Below, piece after piece: positions 23,701-36,335 of a stretch of DNA of 64,000 bases. Every line of letters begins with the position of its first letter. Within the stretch, counting starts at the first letter, position 1. The position numbers were made by a program, and so were the translations under genes. The stretch spans positions 1 to 64,000 of the forward strand of contig WACJ01000383.1 of assembly GCA_008973525.1 (NCBI GenBank), given 5' to 3'. This DNA is from Stenopsyche tienmushanensis (Eukaryota > Arthropoda > Insecta > Trichoptera > Stenopsychidae). The notes under the pieces are model-generated. The model saw only the letters and a list, made by a program, of their open reading frames with translations. It was not told the origin of the DNA and ran no database searches.

Positions 23701-26700
23701 AATTTTCTCAAATATCAAACGAAAATATTGTATTTTTTATACAAGTCTATGTTTCATATAACGCGAATTCACATTATCTATCGACCGTGTTACATGGTTT
23801 ATTCCCCCATATTTAAATAAATGTATGTAAAATATAATATATAACTAAAAAAATGTGCTTAATTCCTAGGAAAAAAATGTGTGAAAAATAATGTGTTTGT
23901 AAATAAGGCTCTGCAGGATAGCATCAATCAGTGACGCAGATGGCACAGAAGTCACTTTGCAAATAATGAAAGCTCCATCGAGTCTCCCAATTGGATTTAA
24001 GTAATCCGGTTTTCCCGAAGTGTGAAGTGTGCCCATAATTGGAGTTTACTCATGGTAAGTGCTAAAGAAAATTTACCAATCGATTGACGCTCAAGAAGAA
24101 TGATGCTATGGGGAAAGCTTTATACGGCTCGAAAGACACTATATATTTAATATGGGCATCAATAATGATAATTATCGATTAATAACTATTATAATGGAGG
24201 GAGAAATCTGATCATAAATTGGAGCAGTGAGTGGCTACAAGAAAGAAAGAAGATGCTTAGTTAGTGATTTTGTTTGCAGTTGCCCTGGATTTTTTTTATT
24301 TCTTCAGATTTATTGGTGGTTATTTAATCTGATGGACGCAGTCTTTTATCAGCCAATGCAAATATTACGTAAATTATTGAGGGAAGTTTCAAATTCAGAA
24401 CACAATGCGAAATATGATCAAAGCGATGCCAGAAATGAAGTCCTCTGAAAGCAGTTTACTTCACTTTGATTGATTAAAAATTTTCATTTATTTTCCGATC
24501 GAATCAGAATTGGCCTTTGATCGAAACCCACCCCCCCATCGAATTGATCACGCTCTTCATTCCTTCAGCCGCCAAAGAAAATTAACCGATGTAATTGAAT
24601 CAGAATTAATTGAATTAGCTTAAGATTTTCAACGCAAGATTCATATCATGGCGAAATGAAGCCCTCGGTGAAATTGAATTTTCAGGAAAATTTCATGGCA
24701 GACATTTAAGGCATCACAGTGTGTCGGAAGCACGAATGTTTAGCAGGAAGCATGCTTAGATAAAAAGTGAAGGATCGATGAAAAGACCGCAACAAAAACT
24801 TTAGTATAATGCGGATTTTCTCGTAGGCATCAGTTAACCTGTATTTAAAGGTACCGCTAAACATGACGTTGATATTTATACGAACGCTTTTGTTCCGATA
24901 AAATTAAATTATGTTTAGTCGGCAGGAATAAATTTCCTCATAATCGTGATGTAATTTATAATTCAGCGATGGGAGAGAAGCTTTCTTCAAAGACGAGCTT
25001 TGAAAAGCTCAATTTGGCTTCGTTGTTGGCGTTCATTAACATTGATATTTTAATACCTGCTAAGTTTGGTTAAATATATGAAAATTTACGCTCAACACTC
25101 GCAAAATCTTTTTATTATTTCAATTCGTTCCAAACAGAAAGAATATTCAAAATTAGATGCGCGCGCATCAATCGATTCAGGAAAATATTGCAAAGCATTG
25201 CTTTCATAAATGCTCATACTTAAATACTAAATTAATTTAAATATACAATATTTTTGCATTAACGTCCATTTCTTAAGTTTCTTTTGTAAATGGGTATAGT
25301 TTGGAGTAAAGCAGACGTAGAAGAGACGCCGAAGGGTGGATGAAGATTATTAGCTAAAGAAAAAAGTAGCTGTTTGATCCAGGATTTAGAGAGTAAATTA
25401 TAGTTTTTTAAAAATATAAATACAATAATTTTGAAATGTTTAAATATACCAGACAGCCTTTATTTTGATAGATATATGTACTTGTTTAGTAGACTGCAAC
25501 ATTCTCGTCTCTTTTCTTTGGCGATTTCTCGCAATGAATGTGGACATAAGTTTTTCCTGTTATAAGATTCTTTCATAGTTTGGACTCGTATTTGGCAAAA
25601 ATCTCATATTTCCATAACACAGTTTTGATCTTAAGATCAACTTTGCCTCCGATCACAAAACGCTCGAAAAATGTTTAAAATCTTCACTGAGCAGACGAAA
25701 CTTCTTCGACAACATTTCCACCAAATATTATAATGAGTTACCAAGTTGATGCTCCTAATATTGCGAAGTTCTGGATTGCAGTCCTCCCTGTTTCTCTTGA
25801 TAGACTCTGCTACTTCTAATCTTAGACATTTCCAGTTTTTCTCAAATAATAATTGCTCCAATTGAGCATCTTCTCCAAAAACATCTTCTTATGTCTATCA
25901 AAATCAAGTCTTCTATTTTTGACAAATTTCTCCAGTTTTTCATTTTCACAAAAAAAACTCAGTATTCCAATATAAGGTGTCTAATAAACTGCCATTATGT
26001 TTATGCATATTCATTGCTACTTTTACAAATCATAGCTTGCTTGTCACTCGCTATCTCTTACATAGTTGACCTTAACAATATGGAGCACGATGAACCTTAG
26101 CGGTTCGAAGTCCAGAAGCTTTAGGAACAGAATAAGGACAAGAAGAACGCCAAATATATACCCTTGAGGAGCGGCATACGAAGAACTTCACTTTGCAACG
26201 TTAACAGCATTGTCTTCCGTTGACTTCTATATCGCTTTGAAATCGCCGAACAGAGAGGGTCAACCTGAAATAGGAAAGGAGGAACTGGATTCTTTGCACT
26301 CCAGAAAGCCCTTTCCAGTAGAATCAAAAAGGTCATCTAGAGTAGTTTTCCACTGTTTCCAGAAGAAAACTACTCAGTTTTTACAAATCTCCCACACTCC
26401 CTATCGAGACCGCTGGGTGAGCGTTCAAAATGAAATTCGGTGGTAATTCTATCTTCAATAGGCGAATGTATGATACAGACGAGATGGATGTAACCCCTTC
26501 CTGTGAATGGATATTGAAAAGTCCTATAGTTCTGCAGTTGACTTTTTGTGACTGCAATATGATGATGTGTATACAAATTCTTGTCTTTTTCAGTAAAAAT
26601 GCTTACTTTTTAATGCCGGTATGTACAGTTGTATAGGTTTTGATTTTTTTTTATTGATGTCCGCAATATTGAAAGTTTGATAGAAATGCTGCTTTGTGCA

Positions 26701-27944
26701 CATCGGAGACTTTGATATCTTAAAAATGCTACACATTATTGTTGTTTTCTGCCATATGATTTTAAAAACATCTACAATTGATAAGAATCGTTCAACAACT
26801 GAGCTGCATGACGTCAAAGTGCAAGATGCACTGATGTGGTTATCTCATCATTAATCGAATAATCCACTAATTTGCTGCTCTTCAAGATTAAATCGCTTTG
26901 TGTTGCTAAAAAACACTTTTCAATAGATCGAAATCGTCTAATGAAATCTCCTATCTTAGTTTTTCTCAGTATAATAGTCTAGTGCCTTATCCAATTCAGA
27001 AATAATCTCTATATATAATGATCTTTAAAATACGTTGCCGTATCGTTCCGTCATCGTGTAAAGGAAAAATGATCTGTCATCAATAAGCGATACGAACGAC
27101 GTTACGTCGATTTTTGCATATCAAATCCAGTTAATCAATATTTCATAACCGTAAAAATTGATTGTTATGGGAGATAAAATAAATTCTGATTTTATTCCAT
27201 GTCGAGATAACTTTTTATCATTATGCCATATAACGTTTGTGTACATACGAACATTTTAGACACACTCACTCTGGTGGCTCGTAGAGTGGAATAAATTTCT
27301 TTCAATTTTCCAAAAATTTGCTTTCATCGAAGGATATTCAAATGCTGAACTAGATACACACAAAGAAAGAACAATGCAATATGACTTTTGTTAGTAAAAG
27401 TTTGTTTTATAAAATTAGTCACGTAGATGATCGACTAGCAGCATCGATGACGAAAAATTACAAACGAAAATTGAACGAAATGAATCGATTACTTTACGCA
27501 GAATTTATATGTATTAACCCTTTTACATCCACAAGCATTTACACTCTCCAGTTTGATCCAATTAATAAGCTTACTAGATTTCGTATGAGCAGAGAGAACA
27601 CAATACATTTCAAATACGTATCCTATTTTTTGCTTGTGTTATCATCTATTATTCATTCTTGCAGCCTGGTAAAACCATCACAACAGAGTTTTACTGCAGA
27701 AAACTTGGAATAACGTATAATAAATTGCTTTTCAAATGGACTTTTATTATAAATAGGGGTGGACCAATACATTGCATGGATTTATGAGGTTGAGGTTCTT
27801 TTTCATTTACCACATCCAAAGCTCTGGTAGCCATCTACAAACTGAGACATTGAAATTACAATTTTTGCTATATGAAAATCAGGATTTTATGAATTATTGT
27901 TTTCGATTGACGATTATAAAATTTGATTTCTAATTATAATTTCT
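20791..27944. other. Long AT-rich stretch, no gene recognised
   Basis: No supportable exon chain was found. Minor structures are inverted repeats at 22053-22084 (CGAAGGCT...AGCCTTCG) and 26341-26374 (AGTAGTTTTC...GAAAACTACT). Several open frames between 25637 and 26817 lack known domains and may be decayed transposon sequence. Confidence 0.4.
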
Positions 27945-28375
27945 CTTTTTTTTAATGTTCCTTCGATTTTTTTTCCCAAATTCCTAGTTATTTTACCTCC
28001 AAAATAATCCCACACCATCACATTTCCAACTCCAAGCTTAATTGTAAAAACTGTACATATTTCTGAAGCACGTTTATATTTTTTTCAGCGAACAAAAACT
28101 CTTCTCTTTGAGCCAAAAAAACAGAATTTCTGTTTATTATTTTTTTCGATTTGTTCATATGAATTATAGCGGCTTTTCTATATAGACACCGACACATTAG
28201 ATAATCTGTTCTCATTCAATTTTGCGTCCAATTTAGTAACTGTAGGACGACGACTAATTTTGAACGATAATGTAATGAAAATCTTCTCGGCGTCCGTAAT
28301 AGATTTTGGTCGGTCCGGTCTTTTCCTGTCTTTCAAAGTCCCAGTTTCCTAATGTCTTCTGTGTTACGTTGCACC
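27945..28375 (-). pseudogene. Degraded Tc1-like transposase
   Basis: On the minus strand, with frameshifts, the helix-turn-helix part reads like ISRRPTVTKLDAKLNENRLS. It is followed by SKRRVFVR and then GVGNVMVWDYFGGK. The last matches the GGGSVMVWGCFS block around the second catalytic Asp of Tc1 transposases. There is no intact frame, and terminal repeats were not found. Confidence 0.55.
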
Positions 28376-29482
28376 CCTATGATATTAATTTTAATTTTTT
28401 TAGCCTTTTATCTGATTAAAAAGCCTTTATATCGTAGTGCAATGATACAGGTACAAATCGCGATACTTAATTAGGCTGATGCAAAATGATTTAAATTTTT
28501 CACATCATCTATCCATTCTAGAATGTCCCGAAATACTAAAGGAATAAAATAAATTATGTTTTGTGTAATTTGGAATTATGAGACGAGAAAATAAAATAAA
28601 ACCACCATCATATACCCATTGTATAGCAAGTAGCGAGAATGACTCTTTGAACTCATTATTTTTTTCTCACGTTTATATGAACATTTGAATACACATTATG
28701 ATGTATTATTAGATAAAAGGGTTCTAGCATTGAAATTGAAATAAAATACATTATTTTTAATGGTTGATTGTTATGTTTTTATATAAAATTCGATAATATT
28801 CTAGGTGTTTCTAAATTAATTGTGGGTGATGTGTATAATTTGAAGCAAAACTAAATAGAATCAATAAGAAATGTGTTTAATATCGTCCAATTAAATCAAG
28901 TTTAGATTGTTATTTTGAGGAACGTTTCCACGGAAATTTATACCGCTTGTGGAATATCAAAGATTCGAATGATTTTCATTTACAGAATAGTAGCAAATTA
29001 ATGATCTATCACTGCAAATAACAAAACAAGTCAAAATTTAAAGACATTTAAAATTTATATTTTTTAAACATTGGGCAATATAAATTCAAATATTGTGTAG
29101 ATATGGGGTAAAATGGATGTTTTAAATTTTTTGTGACAAAGCGCAGGCGCAATGTCATTATAATATAGGTCTATATCACGATTATTATGAAATAAAATTC
29201 AATACTAAATATTTCTGGAGAGTTCTACAATAATGATCTACATACGCTAATTGGCCATAAAAACTATATTGAATATAAATTATATAAACGTATAATTATG
29301 TGTCATATTTTTTATTGAAAGAAACACGTTTCACTATCGGACCGAAGTTTTAAAGTTACTAAATGATTTGTACCTTAAAATTTTCAACCCCCGGCGCACA
29401 TTTTCTTCAACAACGAATGAGCGACTGGCGGCTCGTTCATCCTTAGTATTGAACAATCACCAAGTGTTTCATGATTGCCAGT
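28376..29482. other. AT-rich DNA, no gene recognised
   Basis: Nothing beyond low-complexity open frames was seen. Confidence 0.45.
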
Positions 29483-29645
29483 TCTCTCTGCTCGTGATGA
29501 TTTCTCGGAGTTTTTCAAAGAAAAGTCGTATAAAATGCGACCCGATGAAGACGGGGCTGATTGTGGTGATGGCGGGGATGGTGGACGCACTTGTCATCAT
29601 GACTATCTGATACGACGACAGGATAGTCTCCGATGTAAACAAAGG
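29483..29645 (+). CDS. Possible isolated coding exon, unrecognised product
   Basis: This GC-rich island in AT-rich DNA has an acceptor (gattgccag|TTCTCT) and a donor (CAAAG|GTAGAG). The open frame between them gives LSARDDFSEFFKEKSYKMRP, then DEDGADCGDGGDGGRT and CHHDYLIRRQDSLRCKQ. The sequence has the charged, Cys/His-bearing look of real protein, but I do not recognise the family and no partner exon was found within reach. The opposite strand is also open for 69-76 codons, so strand is uncertain. It could be an exon, a retrogene scrap or a transposon piece. Confidence 0.3.
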
Positions 29646-31460
29646 TAGAGGGATCGTATTTTGGGGGTTGAATGGGGTTGCGAGGGTCGACGCGGCCACA
29701 ACGGGGCGCGTCAGGCGCCGCTCTGCGCCTTGACGCAGGCGCCCCTTACCTTAACTTTAGGAATACCCTCATTTAGATCAGAGATCCCAAAATGTTATAC
29801 CGACATGAATGAAATGGACACGAGGCCCGAATATTGCGCAATAGTACTTAATGAAAAACTTATTCTTCACGTTTCTAAAAACTTTTCCCTTAAACAAAGA
29901 TTACTACTTTTTATCCACAATTCTTAAATTATGCCAATTTTTTTAAACAGCTCATACGTTTACTATTTTTTAATGTTGTGTGATTGTATTAGAAAAGAAA
30001 TGAGTTGTAGATGAATTATTATAAACTATTTTATGATCATAGAGAGAGTGAAATCTAGCCGCGAGAAGGACGTCTTCTCGCAGTCAAGGCTGTCACTAAA
30101 AATGTCACTGTTGATATAAAATGCGTCATTACCGATGGGTTTTTATCATTCCAAGGAAGATTAATTAATTAATAGAAATATTTATTGATAAATTTACACT
30201 CAGCTATTTTATAGATATGTAACCAATTTAAAATATTTTTGAATTGTAATATATTTTCATTGCAGACTAGGTCATCAGCCCCTTACACGTGTTCCTACTT
30301 GTTATATTTACGCAATAGTTCTATACATACGATTCTATAGTATATAATTCAATGCGCACTTTGCAACCCCTTTAACCTACATATTTCTTTAATGTACCAT
30401 CAATGGGGTGCGAGGGTTCTGGAATGTGAGTCTCCAAAATTCAAACTCATTAAATATATACCTAATTTAATCAAATAATTATATATATATAACTGATTAA
30501 AAATATTTTAATAAAATAGGATTCGATCATATAAAATGTTTGAACAACTCGAAGTTTGAGAATCGGCAAAAGCCTGATTGACGCATTTATTTCTAAAATG
30601 CATGGCACAAGCTAGTTAAAATATATACCTCTTTTTACAGCCTTAATTCACAATTGGCATGGATTATTCACTTTGTCAAAATCAATAAATCCACAATTAA
30701 TAAAAAAGTTTAAATGAATTATCTTCGGTAAACAAAATATATTTCATTGTGATAAAACGAAAGGTTGAGCCTGATGAAACCAGTTGACACTCAAAATTAG
30801 ATAAGAAAATAAATTATCTGCTGTTTATCAATCAACATTTTGATTTATATAAATTAGAATCAAATTTTGCCCCTTTGAATAATAAGCATGAAATTAATCA
30901 GAGAAAATGATCTTATCATAATTTACTCGATAAGATGTTAAAGCGCGTTAAGTTATTGTAAATAATGATTACATAATATATTGAATCTTTTCAGAAACAA
31001 ACAACAAATTTCCAAGCGAAAATCTTACTTAAAAGGCAGTTTTCTTTAGATTGGGGTTTATTATATTACTTCATCAAAATGTATGATTATGATTTTATTG
31101 TGAACAAACTTATAAATACAGCTGTCCATCCATAAAATAATCAATTTCTGACCAGGAATACGATCCTCGGCACTGAACTGCGTGGTGATGATTAAAAGTA
31201 CGCCTCTTAGGCGAATGCGCGCTCCTCCCTCGCCCCCAATGCATGATCATTATTAAATCTACAAGACACAAAATGTTAGGTTTCGCTCTTTCGAATGAGT
31301 ACCACCTCACCCCTCTCTTAATAACTATCGCTTCAAATAAGGAAGTTTCCCTGCCACACCCTGTAGGGTAGGTCAGTGACTATAGCAATGTATGTAGAAT
31401 ATATCTTGATTCACATACAGTTTTGACAATAATTTGTTTATCTCACGGAAATACAAATTG
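29646..31460. other. GC-rich tail then AT-rich DNA, no gene recognised
   Basis: Immediately after the possible exon lies a GC-rich inverted repeat, GCGTCAGGCGC near 29707 against GCGCCTTGACGC near 29726. The remainder is AT-rich. A 66-codon minus frame at 31110-31310 matches nothing known. Confidence 0.4.
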
Positions 31461-32105
31461 CAGAGCCGTAACAAGGATATGAAGCGCCCGTGGCATGTAT
31501 TTAATTTGCGCCTCCGCTACTAGACCTAACATATAGAAGACGGTTCTTGGTTAAAATAAAAAACACCCACGCGCTACCATGATATGTATTTGGTACACCA
31601 TATGATATTTTGAATAATTCAGAGCCCCGTATCTATTATATTTCATATCAATATTCTTATTATTGAAGTAGAGTTGTAATAAATACATCTTGGCAAAGGA
31701 AATGTTAGACTAAGCCGTACAAACTGCCAAGACGAACAACGCAGTGGTCGACCAAATGAGGTAACCACCCCAGTAATGCTGAATAAAATCCACAAAATGG
31801 TATTTAAAGACCATCGACCATAAGTGTGCGAGCTAGCATATATGGTAGGCCTATCAAAAAGCACTGTACATTTCATATTGGTTAAAAAATTTGACATGAG
31901 AAAGCTGCGCGCAAGATGGGTGCCGCGTTTGCTCAGAATGGAACAAAAACAGCGTCGTGATGATGTTTCAATTGAGTGTTTGGCGATGTTACACAGCAAT
32001 AAAGCCGAGTTTTTGCATCAATTCATAACCATGGATGAAACATGGGTCCATCATTTCAAAGTTCAGTTGTGCCCGTGGCGAATATTTTCAAAATCAGATA
32101 AATAA
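31461..32105 (+). mobile_element. Composite: family AB B end joined to mariner helix-turn-helix, copy 1
   Basis: It begins with CAGAGCCGTAACAAGG (B end of family AB). Some 250 bp further in, the plus strand encodes a mariner transposase segment: RPNEVTTPVMLNKIHKMV, then CELAYMVGLSKSTVHFIL, DMRKLRARWVPRLL and FITMDETWVHHF. The last contains the first catalytic Asp. The transposase stops soon after, near 32105. The same arrangement recurs at 50844-51375 and, reversed and shortened, at 35844-35345. Confidence 0.7.
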
Positions 32106-32941
32106 AACTATATTTTATACTGATAATTATTTAAATCACTATGTCTAAATAGAAGACCTTTTACGCTTAATGTTTTCACGTGTACATTTTCCCTTATAGT
32201 CCAAATTCAACTTTAAATTAAACCATTGTATCTCTAGAGATAGTATATATTGTGACAGTGCTTAATAGATCGAGTTTTATCTATTTAGAAAGCCATTACT
32301 TTAATACAATGTTACATCTACAAAGAAACGTCTAATAAGTTCACAGTATGGGTATATCTAGTCCAAAAATACGCGCAAAGGGCGATCTTATTTTAATTTT
32401 TTATTGCAGTCAGTTCATGACCCTAATCAGGTCTTCACTTTGTCATGGCCAATCTCCGTTTCAAATTATTGGTAGACTTCCCCCAAATATAGATAATTTA
32501 TCTAAAGTGGTTATGCATTAAAATATTTTTTTGAATTTGTCAAAATTAAATGTGATTCAAATGATACATTATTAAAGTGAATCTTATTTTATTGTTACTA
32601 TCATGGTGAAGTTCGAAACCAATAACGAACATTTTCGATATTGTATACTGGCTTTATTTGATCAGAAATTGAATGTACGTATGGACTACTCTAGAACAAT
32701 AAACAGATGTAATTTTGGATTAAAAATTTTAAATCAAGTGACAGAAAATTACCCTTGTATAAGACGACCCTCAATTTTGATAGACCGAATCAGATTTTCG
32801 TCAATCTATAGAATAATTGTCACAAAATCTCTAATCTCCAACTGTATATCTTCATGGATCATATAAGATAATGTATAATACAAAATAAACAAAGAATACA
32901 CAAACAAGCTTCCGTTCCAACGCGCTAGTTTGGAAGGTTAT
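32106..32941. other. AT-rich DNA, no gene recognised
   Basis: An 87-codon plus frame at 32603-32866 has no recognisable domain. Confidence 0.45.
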
Positions 32942-33310
32942 CAGGGCCATAACAAGGGGTGGCAAAGCAGGCGCCCGCCACGGGCGCAACTGGACTTGGG
33001 GTGCAAAATGCAGAGTACCAACCCAATCGAGAGTTGCACATGGTTTTTATTTTACTCGACCATTCCTACTTTTCATAAACCAACGCAGATTGACTATCTA
33101 ACAATATTTTGGACCGATATGAATCTTCTTCGGACAACTTCGTTTTATAATAAGGGTTCGTAATCGTTCTGTAAACATGTTCAGGTATGGCATCCGATCG
33201 CGAGGCCCTCATTCATCATATCAGCGATCCGAAAAGCGGACCGATTGAACATACGAACCTTGTGGCCTTCAGTTCTTCGGCATTTTATATGATCGGTACG
33301 ATCACGGGAG
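32942..33310 (+). mobile_element. Family AB element, A end with conserved peptide
   Basis: It starts CAGGGCCATAACAAGG, an inverted counterpart of the B end, and continues into a GC-rich GGCGCCCGCCACGGGCGC palindrome and a block beginning GAGAGTTGCACATGGTTTTT that is shared with 34432. From ATG at 33187 it encodes MASDREALIHHISDPKSG followed by PIEHTNLV. Just before this ATG is tgttcag|gt, a possible splice acceptor. Confidence 0.6.
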
Positions 33311-34431
33311 TATTGTAGACAATATCTATAAGAAATTGAAGATTTTTGAAGGTTTTCCATTGTCTAAATTTTAGGTTTGATGAATTTTTATTCTAAGAGT
33401 TTAGAATTCATCGCATTGCACCAACACTCAATTATTACAAATTGTGTAAACTTGCACAATACAAAAATTTTATGAGGATTTCAAGAAAATTTAATGTATC
33501 ATGCAATTTAGGGCGAATCAATGACAAAAGGGAGATCATGGTGCGTGGATTAAACATAGACCCAATTAGTTTTATTTTAAATCATAGTAATATGATATCT
33601 GATTCTGGTACAATAATAGTGGTAGTGGTTATCGTCACTTCCAAAGGCATTCGATATCCGATCTGTTTGTATTAACAGTCACATGATATGGGCCGATACG
33701 ACATCGCTTGAAGCGTTGAAAACAATTCAGATAGCGTTGAAATTGCAATATTTGCAAAGCAACCAATTTATGATGTCCCGATTTTAATTGCACACTTTGT
33801 CATATAAAAAACCGATGCATTCTGGCGGTCGTTGAACGTCTGTTGCATTCTGGCGGACTCTCAATGCAAACAAAGAGCTTTCAACTAAAATTGCACACTT
33901 TGATCAATTACATCTTATTTCGTTCAAAACAATTCTTTGAAAATTTCATAACACCCAAAACGTGATCCATCGTTTTAAAGTCATTTTCATCCATTAAATC
34001 CATCAAACATGAGTAATGCTAATATGTTGGACATCTAATTTTATTATACTACACTATTTGTTTCTATTTATATACAACAAAACGCTATTTATGCTCATGT
34101 TTTGCAGTCATCTTTCATTATATTATATTATAGTTAAGTTTTTTTTTATAATAAGCTAATAATAAGAATGGAAATTAATTCGATTCAGTCAAATAATTAA
34201 AAACCAATTTCCACATCGTATGTTGTGTTTCCAACTCAAAATATGTAAAAACTTCAATTTGCGATGAAGGTCCAATATGTCGAGGGTAATAAAAGTAATT
34301 CAAAGTTATTAGAACTAGAGATAATAGATATGAAAGATAGATGCTTAAATGCATCAGGATCGAAAAAAATGTTCTTATAAAGGGATAACATAGATCTTGG
34401 TCTGAACGTGATAACATCTGTAGTGGAAATA
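33311..34431. other. AT-rich DNA with short local duplications
   Basis: GCATTCTGGCGG occurs twice near 33818 and 33845, and ATTGCACACTTTG twice near 33788 and 33890. No gene was recognised. Confidence 0.45.
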
Positions 34432-34860
34432 CAGGACCGTAACAAGAGGGTGGCTTAACAAGGCAACTGAGCTTGGGGCGCAAAACGTCGAATACCGACC
34501 CGATGGAAAATTGCACATGGTTTTTTTAAATTTTATTTGACCATTCTACTTCACATGAATCAACAATGATCGACTCTGCGCGTTTATAATATATGCTAAG
34601 GTTGTTTAATCCTTATTTTCTTTGTTATCGCTTAAACATTGGGTCGACCTAATCGGCATAAGCCCACAATAAAACAAAGACAACAATATTTTCGACCGAT
34701 AGTAAAATTTAAATAACCCACCCAATCAGTCTTCTTCGAAAAACTTCGCTTTGTAATGAGTCATGTCAGCGATCCGAAAAGTGGACCGGTTAAATACAAA
34801 GGCCCTGTGGCCACTCCGTCCGCTTTTAAGGCATTTTTGCCAAACGAGGTCGTAAACGAG
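34432..34860 (+). mobile_element. Family AB element, A end with diverged peptide
   Basis: It starts CAGGACCGTAACAAGAGGG and shares the GGGGCGCAAAA, GAATACCGACCC and TTGCACATGGTTTTT blocks with the copy at 32942. The peptide at 34756 reads MSHVSDPKSGPVKYKGPVA, then TPSAFKAF. This keeps the SDPKSGP core and a TPSxFxAF block that the 18443 copy also has. Confidence 0.6.
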
Positions 34861-34925
34861 TCTAGACTCCCCCCCCACCCACCCATAAAAACAATATATT
34901 TTTCTCTTACTAATTTATGCTGCTA

Positions 34926-35335
34926 TCTTAGTAAGTTTTTTTAGTTTTAAATTAAAAAATCTAGCTAGTTTTCCTCCCACGATCAGAACGCAAGTGGCCA
35001 CTCGAATTTAAGAATGAGCGTATTATAGCGTGGGCGATTTAACATCCTCACGCAATAGCGCTATTAGTCTGAGCAGATTAAATTTTCCAGATTGACAGCG
35101 ACATCTTCCGTCTCTCTTCAGGTGCAATATGCTATTTTAACAGCGCCATCTCTTGTGGCCCTACGGAGACATTGCATCTGCATACCGACGGATCGCTAGT
35201 GACGCGCAGGAGGCAGGAGTCGGGGCTATCTTGGCTAGTTTTTTAGTTTTAAATTCCAAATCCAGCTAGTTTCTCCCCTGCGCTCAGAGTGCAAGTGGCC
35301 ACTCGAGGTTGAGAATGAGCGTATTCTTGCAAACA
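34926..35335 (+). repeat. Pair of ~100-bp direct repeats around a 200-bp spacer
   Basis: The block at 34926-35025 (GTTTTAAATT...GCAAGTGGCCACTCGA...AATGAGCGTATT) recurs at 35230-35330 with about 80 percent identity by eye. The spacer holds CAGCGCCATCTCTTGTGGC, which resembles insulator-type GCGCCATCT motifs. The repeats might be degraded short LTR-like ends or a local duplication. Confidence 0.5.
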
Positions 35336-35344
35336 TAGATGTTA

Positions 35345-35844
35345 AATCCAGGTTTTGCACCTTGCTGTGCACTTTTGTTGAGCGGATTGGCATGGTCCCG
35401 AATAGCGGAACCAATAAACAATTCGGGTCAGTGAAGGGTCCCCATGTTTCTTTATCTCAGATGTGAAGTGATGGACCCATGTTTCATCCTGAATTGATGC
35501 AAAAACTTGCTGTGAAACATCGCCACACGCTTAATTAAAACATTATGGCGACGCTGTTTTTGTTTTATTGTGAGCAAACGCGGCACCAATCTTACGCACA
35601 GCTTTTTCATGTCCAAATTTTTAGTCAATATGCGATGTACAGCACTTTTTGAAAGGCCTGACTTTCCTTACTTTTGGGACTATCTTCGTATATTATTTTA
35701 AAATATACATTATAATAATATTTAATATATTGCATTTATAATAGGATTACTTAACTTTTGAAAAAATTAAATTGAATTTCCAGGGGAGGGGGGATACAAG
35801 TTAGATACTTGCCACGGGCGCTTCATACCCTCGTTACGGCTCTG
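35345..35844 (-). mobile_element. Composite: family AB B end joined to mariner, copy 2 (reversed)
   Basis: Read on the minus strand it starts CAGAGCCGTAACGAGGG at 35844. It then passes through the block AAAATAATATACGAAGATAG shared with 50844 and enters mariner coding sequence: AFQKVLYIAY-like and FGHEKAVRKI-like frames, then a DETWVHHF equivalent. It lacks the start of the mariner region present in the other two copies. Confidence 0.65.
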
Positions 35845-36149
35845 TGGAAATGTATTATATTTTATTATTGTCAGACATATTCAATGACGAAGAGATGACC
35901 TCAGGTCCAATTCCAAAAACATTTTCACAATCTTGAATATTAAACTTATTTAAAAGGCTTAATTTCGAGATTTGTGACATGGATTATTATAAAACAGACA
36001 ATTATTAACATGGAGGAATTATCGAGACATTTTATTGTTATTTGTTTCGATGTGGACCTTAATTGCAGAACTTCGAACCAGAACGAAACCAAAAAAATGT
36101 TTTTTGGGCTTTTCAACCGTCGTATTACACACGCATCCTTCCTCTCCCC
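35845..36149. other. AT-rich spacer, no gene recognised
   Basis: Overlapping sense and antisense open frames here have no known domain. Confidence 0.45.
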
Positions 36150-36335
36150 GTCGCCGCGGCCTACGCTTAACTTCGCCCGATCAATATGCGCCAACATGGT
36201 GCATCCGTTAACCGTCTCGCAAAACAAAATTCCGCACACAAAGAATGGTTGTACTGATTTGAAAAGCTTTTTGGATGCACGCTCAATAACTCATCAAATT
36301 TTCATCGCAATCGAATGAACGGTATAGGAATGAAC
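36150..36335 (+). repeat. Dispersed repeat, copy 4 (middle and tail)
   Basis: It shares CAATATGCGCCAACATGG, CCGTTAACCGTCTCG and ACACAAAGAATGGTTGT with the copy at 2961, and the tail TCGCAATCGAATGAACGG with the other copies. Confidence 0.6.

Noticed and set aside
25637..25861. Mariner-like reading of a 74-codon minus frame
   Set aside because: The upstream EDAQLEQLL recalls the mariner linker, but nothing else in the region follows the family, so the match could be chance.
27381..27713. 110-codon plus frame
   Set aside because: AT-rich with no domain. Its start resembles sequence near 20450, so it is more likely repeat-derived.
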